Of a DNA stretch of 64,000 nt, positions 18,650 through 26,332 are shown piece by piece (the first letter of the stretch is position 1; every line of letters begins with the position of its first letter). The DNA is from Bacteroidetes bacterium OLB9 (lineage in GTDB: Bacteria; Bacteroidota; Bacteroidia; Chitinophagales; Saprospiraceae). The position numbers were made by a program, and so were the translations under genes. Under the pieces are notes generated by a model. That model made no database searches, had not been told where the DNA came from, and worked only from the letters and a program-made list of their open reading frames with translations. The DNA lies in the NCBI GenBank assembly GCA_001567255.1, contig LNBW01000066.1, forward strand, positions 1 to 64,000, in the 5' to 3' direction.

Positions 18650-20194
18650 TTATTGAATATCAAATACTAATTGTCCAAGATTTCTTGCTGCAACATCTCC
18701 AGGACACTTACACTTGATATCTTGAAATACAAATTTATCACCAGGAACAGCTTTATTCTGAATCGCTCTAGCATTACCACTAATCGTAGCGCCAGAATTT
18801 GGTGCGATTTCAGGGTCCTGTCGCTTAGCTACTCTTACTAAAGTAAATCCAGCCATATTACATCTTGCATCAAAATCAAAGTCTTGCAAAATAGGAAGCA
18901 AAGAAGTGTGTCCCTTGAATGTACCATTACCTACCGCTCCTCCTCTAAGTGTACCACCTAAAAGTGGTGTAGGATCAGGAATTCTCTTTACTCGGTATTC
19001 CTTGCTATATGTAATACCAGGTGCGGATACCTTAATAAAGGCTTTTCCTGGAGTTTGAACAGTTGCATTGTAAGTACCATTCGCAGTCCTTGATATGTTA
19101 CCTCCGTCCATAGAAACCTTTACCTGAGCTGAAGGGATCCCTGCAGCTGAGATTTCGATAGGATTATCCACTCCGATGTACAGCACATTCATCTTTGCAG
19201 CCGAAACGGTTACTGAACGCTCACCTACTTCATACTCAAATTCAGACTTATAGGATTTAGTTTCTTTTGTTACCGGGTTATATACTTCTGCTACTGCAGT
19301 GTATTTTCGTACACCTATCTCGCCTGCAATAGTGGACCATTTAGCAGAACCATCTGTACCAACTGGAAGATTAGCTCCATTTACACTAATTTTGATCCCT
19401 GTGTTTGAGCTAGTTCCTGCAGAGGCAGATAAAAATACATCTGTTTCAAACTTCTCGCCCTTAATAACATAAGACTTAACCGGAGATGACACTACTCTAA
19501 ACTGATCTAATACTACTTCTTCAGTTAAACCTACTTTACCTGCAAGATAATTTAACACAGCTGCTTCTGATGACTTAATATCATTTGTAAACTTTGAAAA
19601 TATAGGCATACATGCTGCTAAAGGCATGTGGCCGAATGTAAAGTCAGCCCAGTTTGCTTTCTTGTTTACACCTTTTTTCCAGGTTTCATCATCAATATTG
19701 ATAGCGATTTTACCAGCAAAACTAGCTCGGTCACCTTCATCAACAAACTGCAAAAATTTATCTTTAATTTCAAGCATCTTTGCTTTTAATTCTTCTCCTT
19801 TTCCATCATGTACTAACAATCTAGTGGTAACATCATAATCTCTCCCCGCATGTAAAACTTGTTTCCCATCCACTTCTTCATATCCACCACTTGTTTCTAT
19901 CAAATAACTTTTAATACCATCTACATAATCAGATCCCTCTTTTGACAAAGCCGTTACTAAATCTACTCTATCAGCATACGTTTTAAACTGGGATCCCTTT
20001 TCAGCACTCTTTTTAATCTCAGCTGGAAGTTCACTATTCGCGGAATCTAAGGCAGCATTGGCCTTTACCAATCCCTTATCCACCATATCGAAGGCGTTGA
20101 AAATCTCAGCGGATACGTTCAGTGCCAGTAACGCAGTCAGAACGATATACATTACGTTAATCATTAACTGACGCGGTTCCTTAGGAATTGACAT
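18650..20194 (-). CDS. gldM: gliding motility/type IX secretion motor protein GldM
   Basis: A 514-residue inner-membrane protein with one N-terminal helix (MINVMYIVLTALLALNVSAEIF, residues about 11-32) and a long periplasmic arm of four domains. The opening IPKEPRQLMINVMY and the late PDPTPLLGG are family signatures. GldM pairs with GldL as the proton-driven motor and transmits rotation or torque to GldKN. The basic residue just before the helix (Arg8) matches the conserved Arg of the motor. It lies between gldL and gldN with 48-base gaps. Confidence 0.96.
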   Translation of the reverse strand: MSIPKEPRQLMINVMYIVLTALLALNVSAEIFNAFDMVDKGLVKANAALDSANSELPAEIKKSAEKGSQFKTYADRVDLVTALSKEGSDYVDGIKSYLIETSGGYEEVDGKQVLHAGRDYDVTTRLLVHDGKGEELKAKMLEIKDKFLQFVDEGDRASFAGKIAINIDDETWKKGVNKKANWADFTFGHMPLAACMPIFSKFTNDIKSSEAAVLNYLAGKVGLTEEVVLDQFRVVSSPVKSYVIKGEKFETDVFLSASAGTSSNTGIKISVNGANLPVGTDGSAKWSTIAGEIGVRKYTAVAEVYNPVTKETKSYKSEFEYEVGERSVTVSAAKMNVLYIGVDNPIEISAAGIPSAQVKVSMDGGNISRTANGTYNATVQTPGKAFIKVSAPGITYSKEYRVKRIPDPTPLLGGTLRGGAVGNGTFKGHTSLLPILQDFDFDARCNMAGFTLVRVAKRQDPEIAPNSGATISGNARAIQNKAVPGDKFVFQDIKCKCPGDVAARNLGQLVFDIQ

Positions 20195-20242
20195 ATCTTA
20201 TTATTTAATTGTTAAAGAATTTTTGATTAATTAATTAAAGCC

Positions 20243-20827
20243 TTACGCCTTTACATTGTAAGCAGAAAGGATGTTTCCATATACACTGTTCAATGAAGTC
20301 AGGTTTTTGCTAAGACTTGCCATCTGTGCTTGGTACTGCTTAGTGTCTTCAACGCTAGCATTTAATGAAGCCATTGCATCATTCATTCTTGAATAGAAGT
20401 TGTTCATGGCTTTCAGCTGATCGCCAGTTTTTGAGAAATCAACTTCTTGAAGTGCTTTTAATGAACCAAGACTCTTTGACATAGCTTGAAGCTCAGTCAA
20501 CATGTTACCTAGTCTGCCTTCTACTACTTCTGCATTCAATTGCTTTGGTGCACCTGTACCCATATCGCCTGCTGTAAGAGCAGCAAGATTTGCATTGTAG
20601 TTATCAAGACCCGGATACAACTTCTCCCAGTAATATTCCTTATCAGGACCTATTATACCTAGCAATGCAAACAAAAATGCTTCAGTTAAAAGTCCCAAAG
20701 TAATGGCTGGACCACCCCAAGAAGTACTATTCAATTTACCCAATGCACCAATCATGACGACTGATGCGCCGAGACCAATCAAAAGATTCTTTAAATACCT
20801 AAATTTAGCTGTGTGAACGAAACTCAT
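20243..20827 (-). CDS. gldL: gliding motility/type IX secretion motor protein GldL
   Basis: A 194-residue inner-membrane protein with two transmembrane helices (about residues 14-31 and 39-57) and a cytoplasmic coiled-coil tail. Glu49 lies in the second helix (LGLLTEAFLFALLG), the position of the glutamate known to be essential for proton-driven motor function in Flavobacterium. The tail contains NMLTELQAMSKSLGSLKALQEVDF and MNDAMASLNASVEDTKQYQ. It is a little shorter than typical GldL. Confidence 0.95.
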   Translation of the reverse strand: MSFVHTAKFRYLKNLLIGLGASVVMIGALGKLNSTSWGGPAITLGLLTEAFLFALLGIIGPDKEYYWEKLYPGLDNYNANLAALTAGDMGTGAPKQLNAEVVEGRLGNMLTELQAMSKSLGSLKALQEVDFSKTGDQLKAMNNFYSRMNDAMASLNASVEDTKQYQAQMASLSKNLTSLNSVYGNILSAYNVKA

Positions 20828-20931
20828 TTTAATTTAAATTTTGTGATTAGTTAATAATAAATTGTTATAAAATCGATTGGCAAATATAATTGTCAATCTA
20901 TCTTTAGCCTTAAATTAAATGTAAACAAATT

Positions 20932-22167
20932 TTAGAAATCGTGGATTGAACGTCCTAGATAAGTGATTACACATCTGAATCCAATATAAGATTTAGAGGT
21001 ATCTTGAAATTCCCATGTTCTAGTACCAGTCTGGCAATAGTAAGAAATATCTTTCCACGATCCTCCTCTAAGCACCTTTCTCTTGTATGCTTCTGGATCA
21101 GTATCCTTAGCGTCATATCTTATGTCTGAGTTCAAATCGTGCTCATGTGCATATGCATTTTCGTAGAACGCAGAAGATGTCCACTCCGCTACATTTCCTG
21201 CCATATTGTACAGACCATAATCGTTAGGGAAGTAGGCGTCAGCTTTGACAGTATGTAAGCCACCGTCTTCAGGATAATTTCCTCTACCTGGCTTAAAGTT
21301 AGCTAAAAGACAACCTTTTGCATTTCTGATATAAGGACCACCCCATGGGTATGGAGAAATATCGTGACCTCCTCTAGCAGCATATTCCCACTCTGCTTCA
21401 GAAGGCAATCTGAAGACTTCTGTATTAGGTTCATCCTGCTTGAACATGTTCCATATTTTTGTTCTCCAATGACAGAAAGCAGTAGCTTGCTTCCAGTTTA
21501 CACCTACCACCGGATAATCATCGAATGCAGGATGCCAAAAGTAATTTCTTGTTTGTGGCTCATTATATGAATATGTAAAGTCTCTTATCCAGCATAATGT
21601 ATCAGGAAAAATATTTACCTCAGCTTTATTTATAATAGATGCACGAGTAGCCGTCTTGTCATGAGCTGCCTTTTGCCAGTCTATCCACTGATATTTATAC
21701 TTCAAACCAGCATAATCTAGTTCTCGTCTTCCTTCAAAAGCCATATCGCCTTGATAGTACATTTCTCCTAATTCTTCATCAGAATAATCTAATGCTACTT
21801 CCCAGTCAATGCGCTCATTTCCAAAATCATCTTCTATTTTGTTACCCATAATTTCGTGAGCAACAGAATCTCGTACCCACTCTACAAACTGTCGGTACTC
21901 ATTATTAGTAATTTCAGTATCATCCATAAAGAAACCTGATATTGAAATGGCTTTCTGCCTTTGCGTGTAAGTATAAAACACATCCTGATCACTCTGACCA
22001 ATAGTCAGGGTTCCAGATGGAATATATACCATACCATAAGGGTTAAAACCTCCCCACTTCGGGCGGTTCTGGACGCCAATCAATTCTCCAGTCTGTTGTT
22101 TACCGCATGACGTGGCAATAAGAATAGTAATAAAAAGCAAAATGCTTAATCTTGATAAACTTTTCAT
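20932..22167 (-). CDS. gldK: type IX secretion lipoprotein GldK
   Basis: A 411-residue lipoprotein with lipobox IATSC (Cys21) and a formylglycine-generating-enzyme/sulfatase-modifying fold. The fold is seen in MVYIPSGTLTIGQSDQD, FFMDDTEITNNEYRQFVEW, DYPVVGVNWKQATAFCHWR, FRLPSEAEWEYAARGG, MAGNVAEWTSSAF and VLRGGSWKD. In this machine the domain is structural. GldK binds GldN to form the periplasmic ring under the outer membrane. It is the first gene of the gldK-L-M-N run, 338 bases from the porP-like gene. Confidence 0.96.
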   Translation of the reverse strand: MKSLSRLSILLFITILIATSCGKQQTGELIGVQNRPKWGGFNPYGMVYIPSGTLTIGQSDQDVFYTYTQRQKAISISGFFMDDTEITNNEYRQFVEWVRDSVAHEIMGNKIEDDFGNERIDWEVALDYSDEELGEMYYQGDMAFEGRRELDYAGLKYKYQWIDWQKAAHDKTATRASIINKAEVNIFPDTLCWIRDFTYSYNEPQTRNYFWHPAFDDYPVVGVNWKQATAFCHWRTKIWNMFKQDEPNTEVFRLPSEAEWEYAARGGHDISPYPWGGPYIRNAKGCLLANFKPGRGNYPEDGGLHTVKADAYFPNDYGLYNMAGNVAEWTSSAFYENAYAHEHDLNSDIRYDAKDTDPEAYKRKVLRGGSWKDISYYCQTGTRTWEFQDTSKSYIGFRCVITYLGRSIHDF

Positions 22168-22505
22168 TTTCTTTTAGCGATTTAACTCATTAAAATAATG
22201 GGCTTTTGAAATAAAGCGCCGTAAAGATAAACCAGTATTTTAAAACTACAACTATTTTAAAATTGTTTTTTTAAATATTTTTCTATCTTCAAAAAACTCT
22301 TTAGCGGTTTTGTAACGGCAATTTTAATCATTTATTGTATTGTTATCTCTTATTTATTAAAATAAAGTCTACTACAAACTCGTATGATTTAAAACCTATT
22401 ACAGTGTAATATTCTGTATTTTGCCAACTTTACCATCAACGATTATTTTTAAAATTTTAAAAAATGGATTTTTGCAAAATGAAATATTTATTCTTTACCC
22501 AATTT
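22168..22505 (-). promoter_or_regulatory. intergenic region with candidate gldK promoter
   Basis: No gene is visible in this AT-rich gap. On the minus strand TTG (22251-22249), 19 bases, then TATCTTTAC (22229-22221) is a near-consensus promoter ending about 54 bases before gldK. A gldKLMN transcript independent of the upstream porP-like gene is therefore possible. Confidence 0.45.
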
Positions 22506-23480
22506 TTATAAATCACGTGGATTATAAATAATTTTTGGCGGAAGCCCTAGTCCTATTAATCTCTGAAGATTATATGAAAGCGTAATTTCATGTGTGCCCT
22601 GATGATAGGAGCGAAGTTGAGAAATTCCAAAATCATAACTATAGGTCAGAAAATATTTTTCACTAATATTTGTTCCAATGACCAAATAAATAGCATCTAG
22701 CGAATTAACATGATATCCTCTTAGTCCAATTCCACCCAAAAAGGTATTATTATACCGACCAGTGAGGCTCAGCTCACTTTGTACAACTGCTTTGTCTGCC
22801 CTAATCAATAATGATGGAAGAAATTTTAACTGATCGCTATAATTATATTTATACTGAGCAAAAATAGTAGTACTCATTCCTTTGCGATAAATAGATTGCC
22901 CAAGATCAAAAGAATGCTCAGGTAAGTCAGTGATAGTAATACCTGCTTCAATATTAGCACCATAAAAATACGCTCCTAATTCCCAAGACAGTCCTGTACC
23001 ACCAAATCCTGTATTTTCCAATGTAGGGTCATTGTGATTAAGTCCATCATCATAATCACCATCAGGCGTGATAATTCCTTTACTATTGTATTTCAACATA
23101 TCAATGCCCAAACGACCTCCCACACTCAAAAATCCATAGGGTGTTCCCAAGACATAATTATAAGAACCTTTGATACTTGTATTAGAAGCAACTCCCGCAC
23201 TTTGATTGTATAAGGAAAATCCTAAAGCACCATTCCATATATAAAATGGCATGTCCGCTCCGATATAAAATGTCTTAGGATTGCCTGTGAATGAATTATA
23301 CTGATCTCGATAATTGAGAAAAACACTCAGAGATCGCTCTAATCCTCCATAAGCCGGATTGTCTCTATACTTATTAAGCATGTAATGAGATTGCAAAGGC
23401 CACTGCTGGCCAGAGACGTTTGACAGTGCCATCAAAACTAGTGCACAGCAAAAAATCCAATTTGCAATTCTATTTATCAT
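22506..23480 (-). CDS. PorP/SprF-family type IX secretion outer-membrane protein
   Basis: A 324-residue protein with a signal peptide (residues 1-24, ending VSGQ) and the PorP/SprF signature: WPLQSHYMLNKYRDNPAYGG near the N-terminus, then LSVFLNYRDQYNSFTGNP, GFSLYNQSAG and the late YSYDFGISQLRSYHQGTHEI and LSYNLQR. These barrels partner with type IX secretion and with large adhesins. The placement directly upstream of gldK matches the standard order porP/sprF-gldKLMN. Confidence 0.93.
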   Translation of the reverse strand: MINRIANWIFCCALVLMALSNVSGQQWPLQSHYMLNKYRDNPAYGGLERSLSVFLNYRDQYNSFTGNPKTFYIGADMPFYIWNGALGFSLYNQSAGVASNTSIKGSYNYVLGTPYGFLSVGGRLGIDMLKYNSKGIITPDGDYDDGLNHNDPTLENTGFGGTGLSWELGAYFYGANIEAGITITDLPEHSFDLGQSIYRKGMSTTIFAQYKYNYSDQLKFLPSLLIRADKAVVQSELSLTGRYNNTFLGGIGLRGYHVNSLDAIYLVIGTNISEKYFLTYSYDFGISQLRSYHQGTHEITLSYNLQRLIGLGLPPKIIYNPRDL

Positions 23481-23564
23481 GATATAAATACAATAATACG
23501 TAACTTTTTGTTCTGAATTTAAAAAGTCAATAAAAAAGATGAGAATTTAACTATACAATGGTAT

Positions 23565-24332
23565 CTAAATTTCTAAAGTCAATCCATCATAAGCCGGATA
23601 AATCCCTGATGGGCATTTTTGTAAAATAGCTTCATAGGTTTCCATTTCATGTGAAATATGGGTAAAATAAGTTTTTTGGGCTCCGATCAATTGAGCCATT
23701 TCTATGGCTTCATCAAAATTAAAATGGGAATGGTGCTTTTTGTATCTAAGTGCATTCAGTACCAAAATGTCTAAATTTCTCAGTATTTTTTTACTTGACT
23801 CACTTATATAAGAAGCATCCGTGATATAAGCAAATGAATCTATCCTATAGCCAATGATAGGCAGATCGCCATGCATGACTGGAACTGGAATTACTTCTAT
23901 ACCAGTCGATATTTTAAATGGATGATCAGCTTTAACAATATGAGTCATAACGCCGGGTGCACCAGGATAAGGATCTTTATCAAAAATATAAGGAAACCTG
24001 CTTTCAATATTTTCCAATACCCTTCCGAGGCCATAGACAGGGATTTTCATTGATTGCATAAAATTATAGGGTCTGATATCATCCAGGCCCGTGACATGGT
24101 CATTGTGTTCATGCGTTATCAACACTGCATCAATTCTTCCGATATGGTTCGTCAGCATCTGCTGTCTGAAGTCAGGCCCAACGTCAATGACAATCACTTT
24201 GCCGTCTTTCTCTACCGCTGCTGAAGTTCTAAGTCTCCTATCTCTGTCATCGGTAGAAGTACATACCGAACACGAACAACCAATGACCGGAATCCCTTGT
24301 GAAGTACCTGTACCTAAGAATGTGACACGCAT
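23565..24332 (-). CDS. PhnP-like metallo-beta-lactamase-fold phosphodiesterase
   Basis: A 255-residue cytoplasmic MBL-fold protein. The N-terminal FLGTGTSQGIPVIGCSCSVC motif with its cysteines and the zinc motif THEHNDHVTGLDD (about residues 75-87) are as in PhnP and related cyclic-phosphate hydrolases. The later ITDASYIS, LNALRYKKHHSHFNFDEAIE and YFTHISHE complete the metal ligands. No phosphonate genes are nearby, so the true substrate is open. It follows the 92-residue gene by 10 bases. Confidence 0.9.
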   Translation of the reverse strand: MRVTFLGTGTSQGIPVIGCSCSVCTSTDDRDRRLRTSAAVEKDGKVIVIDVGPDFRQQMLTNHIGRIDAVLITHEHNDHVTGLDDIRPYNFMQSMKIPVYGLGRVLENIESRFPYIFDKDPYPGAPGVMTHIVKADHPFKISTGIEVIPVPVMHGDLPIIGYRIDSFAYITDASYISESSKKILRNLDILVLNALRYKKHHSHFNFDEAIEMAQLIGAQKTYFTHISHEMETYEAILQKCPSGIYPAYDGLTLEI

Positions 24333-24342
24333 ACCTGAAAGA

Positions 24343-24621
24343 TCATTGAGAGATGTTATTGTATGTTTTGATCATATTGCGATAAAATAATCTAGATTTA
24401 TCACTCAGCAATGTGTCATCCTCTAAAATAACCTCCAAAATATCCATCAGTACACCTACCCTTCCATCCGTATCATAAAACTTGTTGATGACTACTACTT
24501 TTGTGTTCTCAACAATACAATATCCGGAATTGAATGTTCCCTTCTCATACCTGATCACATAATCAAGTTCCTTAAATATTTGTTCTAGTTTCTGCAATGT
24601 AGGTTTGGTAAACTTATTCAT
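24343..24621 (-). CDS. conserved small protein of unknown function
   Basis: A 92-residue soluble protein. I do not recognise a named domain. It has a pattern of short beta strands (YVIRYEKGTFNSGYCIVENTK, VVVINKFYDTDGRV) and a C-terminal helix, with no signal peptide. A similar small gene is often found beside MBL hydrolases in Bacteroidota, as here with 10 bases between. The start is supported by a divergent promoter at 24655-24663. Confidence 0.7.
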   Translation of the reverse strand: MNKFTKPTLQKLEQIFKELDYVIRYEKGTFNSGYCIVENTKVVVINKFYDTDGRVGVLMDILEVILEDDTLLSDKSRLFYRNMIKTYNNISQ

Positions 24622-24642
24622 ACCTCATTCGGGATATTTTGA

Positions 24643-24663
24643 TACTTTTGTGCCACAAATATA
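24643..24663. promoter_or_regulatory. overlapping divergent -7 boxes
   Basis: Plus-strand TACTTTTGT (24643-24651) faces minus-strand TATATTTGT (24663-24655). The first would serve the porin-like gene at 24754 and the second the small gene ending at 24343. The boxes are 3 bases apart, so polymerases would compete. Confidence 0.5.
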
Positions 24664-24753
24664 CAATATGTAACGTAGAAGACACTCCGCTTTATGCCTC
24701 AAATCAATATTTTAAGTGATTTCTTCGTTTGCTATTTCAATTATTAGGAAGTT

Positions 24754-25341
24754 ATGATAAGAATAACAATTATATGTTCAATTCTGTTGTGTGCAGTGAT
24801 AAATGAAGCTCATAGCCAAAGATTCATAGCAAAGGCAGTCGTCGGTTTAAATGCATCACAAATAGATGGAGATACGCTATATGGTTTCAATCGTCCCGGA
24901 CTCACCTTAGGTGGTAGGCTTTCATACACCAATGAAAAAGCGTGGGATGTCGCCCTTGAGATGTTATATAGTCAGCGTGGATCAAAACTAAAATTCTTTG
25001 GCGACCGCAATGTTAAAGGCATTCAACTCAACTATCTTGAAATACCGGTTATCTTTAGTCTGCGTGACTGGTATATAGAATCAGGGAAATATTATAAAGT
25101 ACATGCTGAGGGTGGTATTTCGTATGGATACTTATTCAAAGCCGAAGCTAATGGATTTAATACTGACCACTTTAACACACACGACTTGAGCTGGCTGGCA
25201 GGAATTGGATTAAATTTTACCAAAAAACTCGGGATGAAACTCCGCTACACTTCATCTATGGTTGATTTACATCAAAAGGAGGCTGAATTGCCCAAATTTA
25301 AAAGTTATTTCTTAACATTGCGTGCAGAAATCACACTTTAA
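24754..25341 (+). CDS. porin-family outer-membrane beta-barrel protein
   Basis: A 195-residue protein with a signal peptide (residues 1-22, ending AHSQ). The eight-stranded small-barrel pattern of the Bacteroidota PorT/OmpW-like family is visible: FIAKAVVGLNASQIDGDTL, PGLTLGGRLSYTNEKAWD, VALEMLYSQRGSK, LNYLEIPVIFSLR and the final SYFLTLRAEITL. The LNYLEIP motif is characteristic. The function is structural or unknown. A lipoprotein gene starts 13 bases after its stop. Confidence 0.85.
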   Translation: MIRITIICSILLCAVINEAHSQRFIAKAVVGLNASQIDGDTLYGFNRPGLTLGGRLSYTNEKAWDVALEMLYSQRGSKLKFFGDRNVKGIQLNYLEIPVIFSLRDWYIESGKYYKVHAEGGISYGYLFKAEANGFNTDHFNTHDLSWLAGIGLNFTKKLGMKLRYTSSMVDLHQKEAELPKFKSYFLTLRAEITL

Positions 25342-25354
25342 ATTATTTTATGCC

Positions 25355-25864
25355 ATGACAAAATATTTAAAATTATTTGGTATTTTACTGATTATCACTG
25401 CAATATCATGTAAGTCCGGTCAAGAAAATCAACCAAAAAATAAGCATAATGCACCGACAGTTGCTGATGAAACCAATACGCCGGAAATTCCGGGTGTCCC
25501 TGAAGAGGTTTTAATCAAACTTTTCAATGAGTGTGATTATGTGGATTATATTTTTCACAAATTACCTTTTAGTTTGAGTCAGAATGAAGACCCCAGCATC
25601 AAGCAAAGTATTAGTTTTATAGACTTTGAAAGACCGCTAAAAAGAATCCCTAAAGGATGTAAACCGGATGCTCGTAAGTTTTTCCATATCAAAGGACAAA
25701 TTGTATATGATGTAGATGTGTATCTACTCAATGGATGCCATTTTTATGTTTTTGTTGATCAAAAAGGCAAACCGATTTATGCTAATTATATGACTGAAAC
25801 TGGTGTAAATTATTATAACGGCATCATCAATCAGGCAAAAGGGATGAATCCCAATAATCAATAA
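25355..25864 (+). CDS. hypothetical lipoprotein
   Basis: A 169-residue lipoprotein: the hydrophobic LFGILLIITAISC segment ends in a lipobox cysteine near residue 19, followed by a polar, lysine-rich linker (GQENQPKNKHNAPT). The core has NECDYVDYIFHKLPFSLSQNE and a paired-cysteine region (CKPDARKFFHIKG with LLNGCHFYVFVDQKGKPIYANYM). I do not recognise the family. The start at 25355 is chosen because the signal peptide begins there. The longer frame from 25322 overlaps the barrel gene. Confidence 0.75.
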   Translation: MTKYLKLFGILLIITAISCKSGQENQPKNKHNAPTVADETNTPEIPGVPEEVLIKLFNECDYVDYIFHKLPFSLSQNEDPSIKQSISFIDFERPLKRIPKGCKPDARKFFHIKGQIVYDVDVYLLNGCHFYVFVDQKGKPIYANYMTETGVNYYNGIINQAKGMNPNNQ

Positions 25865-25888
25865 AAACAAATCATTGCCTGGAGTGTC

Positions 25889-26275
25889 TTATTCCTCTTC
25901 TTGAACAGAAGGTGGGTACATTTCTTTTATATTTTTAAATAATGTATCTACGCGATACATTTCATCTACTGTTTCATCATAAAAGAAAAATATTTGAGGA
26001 ATTCTCCTGATCTGACTCTTTATCTTAGGCACTAAAGCTTGCTTCAATACATGGGTATGGTTAATAATTTTTTGTAATACAGCATCAGTATCATCAGCAT
26101 TGTAAATACTAAGATAAATTTTAGCTTGTGCAAGATCCGGAGAAACTTTTACATAAGTTACAGTCACCATCGCAGCACCATAAATGTAACTGCCTTGTTC
26201 CATCAATACAGATGCAAAGTTCCTTTTGATCAATTCACCTATCTGAGATTGTCGCTTACTATCCACTATTCTCAA
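25889..26275 (-). CDS. rbfA: ribosome-binding factor A
   Basis: A 128-residue KH-fold protein needed for 16S rRNA 5' end maturation and cold adaptation. The signatures are RQSQIGELIKRNFASVL near the N-terminus, VTVTYVKVSPDLAQAKIYLSIY in the middle and SQIRRIPQIFFFYDETVDEMYRVDTLF, the conserved closing motif. The usual length is 110-130. It is divergent from recG with 57 bases between starts. Confidence 0.93.
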   Translation of the reverse strand: MRIVDSKRQSQIGELIKRNFASVLMEQGSYIYGAAMVTVTYVKVSPDLAQAKIYLSIYNADDTDAVLQKIINHTHVLKQALVPKIKSQIRRIPQIFFFYDETVDEMYRVDTLFKNIKEMYPPSVQEEE

Positions 26276-26294
26276 TTAATTTGCGTAAAATTAA

Positions 26295-26303
26295 TACTTT
26301 TGT
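26295..26303 (+). promoter_or_regulatory. -7 box for recG
   Basis: TACTTTTGT matches TAnnTTTGY. It ends 29 bases before the TTG start of recG. Confidence 0.5.
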
Positions 26304-26332
26304 GTTTATAAGGCTTAGAAAAGACAATAATT

